Shown: piece after piece, positions 33,342-38,548 of the stretch | How positions within the stretch are numbered: position 1 is the stretch's first letter | How the letters are laid out: every line of letters begins with the position of its first letter | Source of the DNA: Eubacteriales Family XIII. Incertae Sedis bacterium | Lineage (GTDB): Bacteria > Bacillota > Clostridia > Peptostreptococcales > Anaerovoracaceae | Assembly (NCBI GenBank): GCA_031261345.1 | Contig: JAISKC010000076.1 | Location: 1 to 38,548 of the forward strand | Length of the DNA stretch: 38,548 bases | Direction of reading: 5' to 3' | Made by a program: the position numbers and the translations under genes | The notes under the pieces: generated by a model | Databases searched by the model: none | The model's input: the letters and a program-made list of their open reading frames with translations, nothing else | What the model was told of the DNA's origin: nothing

Positions 33342-34576
33342 CACTCGCTCCTTCGGGCACTCAGAAGATAAATTGGGTGCGCGACCACATGCCGATTTTG
33401 AGAGGTCTTGAGGAACGCTACAGGGATCTCCCCAAGGAAAAGAAGCCGCTCAATGGCATTCGCGTGAGCCTCTGTATTCATCTGGAAGCGAAGACGGCCT
33501 ATCTTTCTTTGGTGCTCCGTCATGCAGGTGCGGAGGTGTCGGTGGCCGGTAGCAATGTCCTCTCGACGCAGGACGACGTCTGCGCCGGGCTTGTAGCCGC
33601 AGGAATAAGCGTCTTTTCCGTTCACGGCGAGAGCGGTGAGGATTACGAAAAGCACCTTGAAAATTGCCTCGAGCTCAAGCCTCATATCGTCATCGATGAT
33701 GGCGGAGACCTCGTTTCGCTCCTTCACACGAAGCGGAAGGACCTCTCTGAATTTGTCATCGGCGGTTGCGAGGAGACCACCACGGGCATCATCAGGCTCA
33801 AGGCTATGGAGGCGGAGGGAGTGCTCAGTTTCCCGATGATGGCGGTGAACGACGCGAAGTGCAAGCATCTTTTCGACAACAGGTATGGCACGGGTCAGTC
33901 CGTCTGGGACAGCATAATGCGGAACACAAATCTCATCATTGCTTCGAAGGTCTGCGTGGTGGCTGGCTATGGTTGGTGCGGCAAGGGGGTTTCTATGCGT
34001 GCGGCGGCGCTGGGCGGCTCAGTAATTGTGACGGAAATCGATCCGGTGAAGGCTATCGAGGCGAGAATGGACGGGTTCTCAGTAATGCCGATGGCTGATG
34101 CGGCTCCGCTCGGTGATATATTTGTTTCTGTGACGGGCTGCCGAGACGTGATCACTCTTGAGCACATGAAAGAGATGAAGGACGGCGCACTTCTCGCAAA
34201 CGCGGGGCACTTTGATGTGGAGGTCGATGTGGCTACGCTGTCTGCGGCAGCTGAAACTCACTACGAGGCCCGAAAGAATATTGAGGCTTTCGTGCTTTCC
34301 GGCGGGAAGAGAATCAACATTTTGGCGGAGGGGCGGCTCGTGAATATCGCTGCGGCTGACGGACACCCTGCGGAGATAATGGATATGAGTTTTGCCGTTC
34401 AGTTTTACTCGGCACTCTATCTGAAGGAAAATCATGATACGCTTGGAAATAGGGTCGTGAATGTGCCGAATGAAATCGATGATGTCATAGCGAGGGAATG
34501 GCTCGCTGCAAACGGAATAGAGGTAGATACGTTGACCGATGTACAGGAAGCGTATTTGAATAGCTGGAAGATTTAG
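33314..34576 (+). CDS. ahcY: S-adenosylhomocysteinase
   Basis: A 420-residue NAD-dependent enzyme that splits S-adenosylhomocysteine into adenosine and homocysteine. Key segments: HLEAKTA near the start, VIDDGGDL, CEETTTGI, KHLFDNRYGTGQSVWDSI with the catalytic Lys/Asp, and the NAD-binding GYGWCGKG near residues 218-225. It is the short form without the large insertion of proteobacterial enzymes. AGGAG at 33302-33306 precedes the ATG. Most Firmicutes use the Pfs/LuxS route instead; no such genes are in the window. Confidence 0.92.
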   Translation: MPDYDIKDIALAPSGTQKINWVRDHMPILRGLEERYRDLPKEKKPLNGIRVSLCIHLEAKTAYLSLVLRHAGAEVSVAGSNVLSTQDDVCAGLVAAGISVFSVHGESGEDYEKHLENCLELKPHIVIDDGGDLVSLLHTKRKDLSEFVIGGCEETTTGIIRLKAMEAEGVLSFPMMAVNDAKCKHLFDNRYGTGQSVWDSIMRNTNLIIASKVCVVAGYGWCGKGVSMRAAALGGSVIVTEIDPVKAIEARMDGFSVMPMADAAPLGDIFVSVTGCRDVITLEHMKEMKDGALLANAGHFDVEVDVATLSAAAETHYEARKNIEAFVLSGGKRINILAEGRLVNIAAADGHPAEIMDMSFAVQFYSALYLKENHDTLGNRVVNVPNEIDDVIAREWLAANGIEVDTLTDVQEAYLNSWKI

Positions 34577-34580
34577 AACT

Positions 34581-34630
34581 AGATTCACTGCGGCAGGCCC
34601 CAGCACAGGTCGGGTCAGGCCCGCAATGAC
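34581..34630 (+). repeat. Dispersed repeat, family D relative
   Basis: It begins AGATTCACTGCGGCAGG, has CAGCACAGG and GGGTCAGGCCCGCAATGAC, a shortened relative of the elements at 24015 and 25681. It fills the ahcY-amidohydrolase spacer and ends just before the AGAGGAG ribosome binding site. Confidence 0.75.
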
Positions 34631-34644
34631 AAGAGGAGAAAAAC

Positions 34645-35784
34645 ATGGATGATAGAATACTGGAAGCGAAGGTCATAGAGTTCAAGAATTACCTGCACCG
34701 AATACCGGAGCTTGATAAGGAACTGCCGAAGACAAGGGAATACCTCATATCTTATCTGGAGAAACTGCCTTGCGAGATCGTGGACATCGGCGGAGACGGT
34801 TTCGCCGCTTTCTTTGAAGGCACAGCCGGACAGGGCAATTCCCCGACGCTCGCATTTAGAAGCGACATGGACGCACTTCCGATTGAGGAGGTCATAGATA
34901 CGCCGTATAAGTCCATACATTCGGGTGTCATGCACGCCTGCGGACACGATGGGCACATGAGCATCTTGCTCGGTCTCGCTTCATGGCTCTCTGAAAACAA
35001 GGGCGATGTCAAAGCAAATGTGTTACTCGTCTTTCAGGCGGCGGAAGAGACCACCGGAGGCGCGATGGGTATCACGGAAAGCGGCATTTTAAAGGATTAC
35101 TCGGTGGATTCTATCTTTGGGCTTCATCTGTGGCCGGGCTATCCTCTGGGCACGATCATTTGCCGAGAGAAGGAATTTATGGCCGGCACTTTTGTGCTTG
35201 AGATTGAGATTTCGGGTAGGTCGGTCCACATCGCTGACTGGAGACAGGGCGTGGATGCGCTCGAAGCGGGGGCGGCTTTCATCGAACGTGCTTATGAGCT
35301 CGAAACGCGTCTGCCCGACGAGATATTCAGACTGCTCAGATTTGGCAAAATGACGGCCGGAACCGGAAACAATGTGGTCGCTGAAAGAGCCTTCATCGAG
35401 GGTGCGGTCAGAGCTTACGACGACGCGACTTTCGACTTCTTCTTTGACGGGCTTGAGGCTATCGCACAGGATCTCGAGGCCGAAAAGCGTTGCAAAATCA
35501 TCATGTGTCGTTCTATGGGGTATCCGCCTGTAATCAATCCATCGCCCCTATACGAGAGGACGAAGAAGACTCTTAGGGCGGCCGGTTTCGAGTGGTTTGA
35601 GCCAAATGCACCGATGATGCAGGCCGAGGATTTTTCGTATTATCAGACTGCGGTGCCGGGCATATTTCTGCATCTGGGCACGGGCCTCGAAGGGAAGCTG
35701 CACTCAAACGACTACGCGATAGATGATGCAGTGTTGATGAAGGGCGTCAAGCTCTTCAGGGAGATAGTGAATAGTTATGAGTGA
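34645..35784 (+). CDS. M20-family amidohydrolase / N-acyl amino acid deacylase
   Basis: A 379-residue metallo-hydrolase of the M20D type (hippurate hydrolase, N-acetyl-diaminopimelate or indole-acetyl amino acid hydrolase relatives). Metal ligands are visible in HACGHDGH (97-104), the AAEETTGG pair near 135, FGLHLWP, and HSNDY near the end. The dimerisation insert with GRSVHIADWRQGVDALEAG is present; the usual second His of GxxAHAA is here HIAD. The substrate cannot be told from the sequence. AGAGGAG precedes the ATG, and the stop overlaps gltX by eight bases. Confidence 0.88.
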   Translation: MDDRILEAKVIEFKNYLHRIPELDKELPKTREYLISYLEKLPCEIVDIGGDGFAAFFEGTAGQGNSPTLAFRSDMDALPIEEVIDTPYKSIHSGVMHACGHDGHMSILLGLASWLSENKGDVKANVLLVFQAAEETTGGAMGITESGILKDYSVDSIFGLHLWPGYPLGTIICREKEFMAGTFVLEIEISGRSVHIADWRQGVDALEAGAAFIERAYELETRLPDEIFRLLRFGKMTAGTGNNVVAERAFIEGAVRAYDDATFDFFFDGLEAIAQDLEAEKRCKIIMCRSMGYPPVINPSPLYERTKKTLRAAGFEWFEPNAPMMQAEDFSYYQTAVPGIFLHLGTGLEGKLHSNDYAIDDAVLMKGVKLFREIVNSYE

Positions 35785-37387
35785 TTTTGAGAGTAAATAT
35801 GCTGCGAGGGAGCTGCCAGTCGGTGCTTTTGTAACGAGGCTTGGGCCGAGCCCGACGGGATTTGTTCATTTGGGCAATCTTTATATGGCGTACATCAATA
35901 TGAAACTTGCGAGGCAAACGGACGGCGTCTTTTTTCTCAGGGTTGAGGATACGGACAAAAAGCGTGAGGTGGCCGGAGCCATCGAGACGCTCATTTCTTC
36001 GCTTTCACACTTCGGCATCAGTTTTGACGAGGGAGTAATTGCTTTGCCTGATGGGACGCTGAATGAGGAGGGAAGCTACGGCCCCTATCGTCAGTCCGAG
36101 CGAAAGGAAATCTATGACTATTTCACGGAGAAACTTCTCACAGAGGGGAAGGCGTACCACTGTTTTCTGACCGAGGACGAGCTTGCTGAAATTCGCGAGA
36201 AGCAGGAGGCTGCAAAGCTCGTCACTGGTATCTACGGTGAGTGGGCGAGGTATCGGGATATTTCTACGGAAGAGGTCAGAGAGCGGATTTCCAACGGCGA
36301 GAGCTATGTCGTGAGGCTCAATGCGGACTATGCGGAGGGACAGAGTGAATTAAAGGTTTTTGATGGAATCCGCGGGGAACTTACTATGCCTGCAAACGTC
36401 ATGGATGTCGTGATAAAGAAGGCTGACGGCCTGCCAACCTATCACTTCGCCCATGTCATAGACGACCACTTCATGAGGACGACCCATGTGATAAGAGGCG
36501 AGGAATGGCTGTCATCACTTCCGATACACATCGCACTGTTCGAGGCCCTCGGCTTTGAGCCGCCGACTTACTGCCACACCGCCGTGCTCATGAAAATAGA
36601 TGAAAACGGCACGAAAAGAAAGCTGTCAAAGCGCAAGGATCCTGAGCTGAGTCTCAGTTACTATACGAGTGAAGGCTATCACCCCCTTGCTATTGAGGAG
36701 TATCTGCTCACCATCATCAATTCGGATTTTGAGGAGTGGCGTGCGGCAAATCCCAAATCCCCGACCGAGGATTTTGAAATGAAGACGGACAAAATGGGCG
36801 TGTCAGGCATCCTCGTTGACATCGAAAAGCTGAACGATGTATCGAAAAATACGTTGGTGAATATTTCTGCAGAAGAGCTTGCCGACTTCATGGAGGAGTG
36901 GGCAATGGCGGCGAGACCGGAACTCGCGGCGGTCTTCAAGCAAAATAGAATTACTCTGGAAAGGGCGATAGACATCGGCAGGTCGGGCGACAAACCGAGA
37001 AAGGATCTCGCCTACGCCGCCCAGATTTTCGATTTTCTCTCGTTTTTCTTCGACGAATATTTCGAAATCACAGACGAGCCGCCGGAAAACGTGCTGGCAG
37101 GCGATGTGAACGTATTACTTCTAGCATATCTTGATTCCTACGACCACAATGACGATAGGGACATTTGGTTCGACAAGATACGGGCGATAGCGGTAGCAAA
37201 CGGCTACGCGGCGAAGCCCAAGGATTTCAAGAAAAATCCCGACGATTACAAGGGCCACGTGGGTGATGTGAGCACGGTCATAAGGCTGGCGCTTGTGGGC
37301 AGAACGTCCTCCCCCGACGTATACGAAATCCAGCAAATCCTAGGCGAGCAAAAAGTAAGAGCCCGCATCCAGGCAATGTTGGGATAG
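35777..37387 (+). CDS. gltX: Glutamyl-tRNA synthetase (divergent form)
   Basis: A 536-residue class I synthetase that charges tRNA with glutamate. The HIGH signature is HLGN (31-34, in GPSPTGFVHLGNLYMAY), and KMSKS appears as KRKLSKRKD near residues 279-287. RVEDTDKKREV, YGPYRQSERKEIY and the THVIRGEEWLSSLPIH stretch confirm GluRS. It is longer than the usual 470-490 residues and has an unusual HIGH neighbourhood, as in a subset of clostridial enzymes. Charging of tRNA-Gln cannot be judged. It overlaps the amidohydrolase gene, so the two are co-translated. Confidence 0.92.
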   Translation: MSDFESKYAARELPVGAFVTRLGPSPTGFVHLGNLYMAYINMKLARQTDGVFFLRVEDTDKKREVAGAIETLISSLSHFGISFDEGVIALPDGTLNEEGSYGPYRQSERKEIYDYFTEKLLTEGKAYHCFLTEDELAEIREKQEAAKLVTGIYGEWARYRDISTEEVRERISNGESYVVRLNADYAEGQSELKVFDGIRGELTMPANVMDVVIKKADGLPTYHFAHVIDDHFMRTTHVIRGEEWLSSLPIHIALFEALGFEPPTYCHTAVLMKIDENGTKRKLSKRKDPELSLSYYTSEGYHPLAIEEYLLTIINSDFEEWRAANPKSPTEDFEMKTDKMGVSGILVDIEKLNDVSKNTLVNISAEELADFMEEWAMAARPELAAVFKQNRITLERAIDIGRSGDKPRKDLAYAAQIFDFLSFFFDEYFEITDEPPENVLAGDVNVLLLAYLDSYDHNDDRDIWFDKIRAIAVANGYAAKPKDFKKNPDDYKGHVGDVSTVIRLALVGRTSSPDVYEIQQILGEQKVRARIQAMLG

Positions 37388-37402
37388 TAGTTCGCGGGGG
37401 AT

Positions 37403-37433
37403 TTGGTTTTCAGTGATAATAGTGTGATATACT
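37403..37433 (+). promoter_or_regulatory. Possible promoter of the Panacea-domain gene
   Basis: TATACT (37428-37433) preceded by TGA forms an extended -10. The best -35 is TTGGTT (37403-37408) with a long 19-base spacer. It lies in the short gap between gltX and the next gene. Confidence 0.4.
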
Positions 37434-37455
37434 AAGCCCGGAAGGGGTGTTGGTG

Positions 37456-38016
37456 ATGGAACCACAAAAATATTCTGCACAAGATATAGCAAATTGGTTC
37501 GTTCTCTACAACCAAAAATTTGTTGATGAAGGCGAAGCTGAGTTGATAACACCTTTGAAACTTCAGAAATTGCTTTATTATGCACAGGCTACTTTCCTTG
37601 CAATAAAGGATGAGGCTCTTTTTGAGGATGAAATATACAAGTGGGAATTCGGACCTGTAGTCCCGACACTTTACAAGAAATATTCCGACCTTGGGGCAAG
37701 AGGAATTGAACCCACATCGGTTGATACAGGTGGCACAAAGAAGGTAGATGATTTTTATGAACAATTGCTTGAGGCAAGTTATGAAAAATACAATAGATTT
37801 TCGGCTTATGGATTGAGTGAAAAAACGCATAGCGAAACTCCTTGGCAACGGACCAAGAGAAATGAAATAATATCCAAACAGGCGATACAGGAGTATTTCA
37901 AGAAAAATGTATATGTCGATGAAAAACTTTTCGCCGAAATACCTTGCCAATCCGAATTCCCAAGAAAGTGGTACGACGCCTCAGAAGACAGCTTCTGGGA
38001 GTCGTATGTTAAGTGA
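37456..38016 (+). CDS. Panacea-domain (SocA/DUF4065) protein, likely antitoxin
   Basis: A 186-residue protein with the Panacea/SocA pattern: YSAQDIANWFVLYNQK, then ITPLKLQKLLYYAQATFLAI, then YKWEFGPVVPTLYKKY. Such proteins act as antitoxins that neutralise many unrelated toxins, or as phage-associated adaptors. The frame is open from GTG 37447, but GAAGGGG at 37441-37447 is eight bases before the ATG at 37456. The C-terminal half is A/T-rich with less conserved sequence. A truncated MazF/PemK-like frame follows four bases later, so the usual toxin partner may have been lost or replaced. Confidence 0.85.
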   Translation: MEPQKYSAQDIANWFVLYNQKFVDEGEAELITPLKLQKLLYYAQATFLAIKDEALFEDEIYKWEFGPVVPTLYKKYSDLGARGIEPTSVDTGGTKKVDDFYEQLLEASYEKYNRFSAYGLSEKTHSETPWQRTKRNEIISKQAIQEYFKKNVYVDEKLFAEIPCQSEFPRKWYDASEDSFWESYVK

Positions 38017-38020
38017 GTAA

Positions 38021-38224
38021 TATTGCCCGAAAGTGACAAGCAAACCACCAAGAGAAAAAGGAGATTATCAGCTTCGATTTTTGGAAGGAACCGGACTTAC
38101 GGTGCCGACTGTAGTTCGAGTGTCAGTTCCAATTCATTTACCCAAGGCAAATCTAATTCTGAAAATAGGGACCATTCATGAAAATGACAAATCAATATTA
38201 AAGGTGCTATATTCGGTAGATTGA
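38021..38224 (+). pseudogene. C-terminal fragment of a MazF/PemK-like toxin
   Basis: After a stop at 38018-38020 the frame reads YCPKVTSKPPREKGDYQL, then LEGTGLTVPTVVRVSVPIHL and PKANLILKIGTI. This matches the second half of PemK/MazF ribonucleases (xITSKPP...GLxxPSVVRVxxxxxLxKxxLxxKIG) as I know the family. The N-terminal half with the RNA-binding strands is missing, and the only start codon (GTG 38033) lacks a ribosome binding site. It ends normally at 38224. Probably a deletion remnant joined to the Panacea gene. Confidence 0.5.
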
Positions 38225-38277
38225 TAGTCATTGGTCGATGATATAAATGCATACATTGCAAATCGGACCGTTGGGAT

Positions 38278-38368
38278 AATAACAAACGCCTAACGGGTAT
38301 CCGCTAGGCGTGCTGATTTCAAAAGGTGTGCTCCTTTGACAATCCTTGCGCATCGCCCGGCCTCACCT
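38278..38368 (-). ncRNA. Candidate small RNA on the minus strand
   Basis: An RNA of about 90 bases is predicted between the promoter at 38375-38402 and a hairpin near 38286-38311. On the minus strand the hairpin is ACGCCTA/TAGGCGT with an inner CGG/CCG-type stem and a four-base loop, followed by TTGTTATT, a plausible terminator. Upstream, TCAAAGG and CCTTTTGA can form a second hairpin. No protein frame fits. The promoter layout matches that of the antisense RNA at 24740-24828, so it may be an antitoxin-type RNA without its toxin. Confidence 0.5.
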
Positions 38369-38374
38369 ATACAT

Positions 38375-38402
38375 ACTATAACATACTACTTTGAAATTTC
38401 AA
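38375..38402 (-). promoter_or_regulatory. Minus-strand promoter near the right edge
   Basis: Read on the minus strand: TTGAAA (38402-38397), a 16-base spacer and TATAGT (38380-38375), preceded by TGT. The spacing and TGT extension are the same as in the antisense promoter at 24835-24862. Confidence 0.65.
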
Positions 38403-38548
38403 GCACATTTTCACTTTTGTCTATCATTAAGTTACTACTCAAGGGCAGTAAAATAGAAAAGAAGTAATAACAATAATGGTTAATCCACCTGCCATAAACT
38501 TTGCCTGAGAACATCATAGTAGTCCTTTTCATTAAGAACAGGATTGTT

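Larger units (their letters stand above)
38225..38548. other. Right edge region: minus-strand RNA candidate, no protein gene seen
   Basis: No convincing protein gene in 324 bases. It holds a hairpin (38286-38311) and a minus-strand promoter (38375-38402), described separately. Bases 38403-38548 are A/T-rich; a 22-codon minus-strand frame runs off the window edge and ends at 38480, too short to judge. Confidence 0.5.

Noticed and set aside
38413-38469. Minus-strand 18-codon hydrophobic peptide (MAGGLTIIVITSF...)
   Set aside because: No ribosome binding site and no promoter placed for it; too short to support as a second toxin.
38480-38548. Minus-strand frame entering from the right edge and ending LRQSLWQVD
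   Set aside because: Only 22 codons are visible; an open frame of that length is expected by chance, though it could be a real gene end.
1-38548. Search for tRNA, rRNA and CRISPR arrays
   Set aside because: I saw no cloverleaf with GGTTCRA-type arm, no rRNA core sequence and no regularly spaced short repeats; the tandem repeats at 21909-22628 are coding.

Overview
The window is 38.5 kb of a chromosome from a Gram-positive anaerobe of the class Clostridia (Bacillota). The evidence is the Firmicutes-type order of the spc/alpha ribosomal operon running into an ECF transporter, the cdaA-cdaR-glmM-glmS cluster, long-form HPF, adenylate kinase with a four-Cys lid, zinc-type S4, S14 and L36, strong GGAGG ribosome binding sites, and TTG/GTG starts. 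The genus cannot be read from the sequence; an Anaerovoracaceae-like clostridium is only a guess. All convincing protein genes lie on the + strand.

Layout. (1) 1-8693: end of the spc operon and the alpha operon (rpsN tail, rpsH, rplF, rplR, rpsE, rpmD, rplO, secY, adk, map, infA, rpmJ, rpsM, rpsK, rpsD, rpoA, rplQ). (2) 8798-11380: ecfA1-ecfA2-ecfT, the energizing module of a group II ECF vitamin/metal importer. (3) 11474-14682: yhaM exoribonuclease and recD2 helicase. (4) 14737-17160: an ECF sigma factor fused to a membrane anchor and outer domain, then an Rpn/PD-(D/E)XK nuclease gene lying between two 127-bp direct repeats. (5) 17524-23909: a very large BspA-like/MucBP surface protein whose signal peptide is separated from its body by a nine-G tract. 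(6) 23910-24913: a gene-poor stretch of dispersed repeats, a terminator, CTCGAG-centred repeats and a compact locus that I read as a type I toxin-antitoxin module. (7) 24914-32090: comF, hpf, the c-di-AMP genes cdaA-cdaR, then glmM and glmS with a nested inverted-repeat leader before glmS. (8) 32184-37387: ADP-ribosylglycohydrolase-like gene, S-adenosylhomocysteinase, an M20 amidohydrolase and a glutamyl-tRNA synthetase. (9) 37456-38548: a Panacea-domain gene, a truncated MazF/PemK-like fragment, and a minus-strand small RNA candidate with strong promoter and terminator.

A second theme is short palindromic dispersed repeats. At least four families occur in spacers, inside operons (even between rpmD and rplO), and inside reading frames, where they supply the C-terminal tails of EcfA2 and the ADP-ribosylglycohydrolase and part of the N-terminal linker of the surface protein.

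The best candidate for an undescribed system is 24581-24862. Two strong extended -10 promoters face each other. Both predicted transcripts begin with the same 12 bases. One encodes a 29-residue hydrophobic peptide whose Shine-Dalgarno sequence is buried in a hairpin, and the other is antisense to that gene's 3' end.
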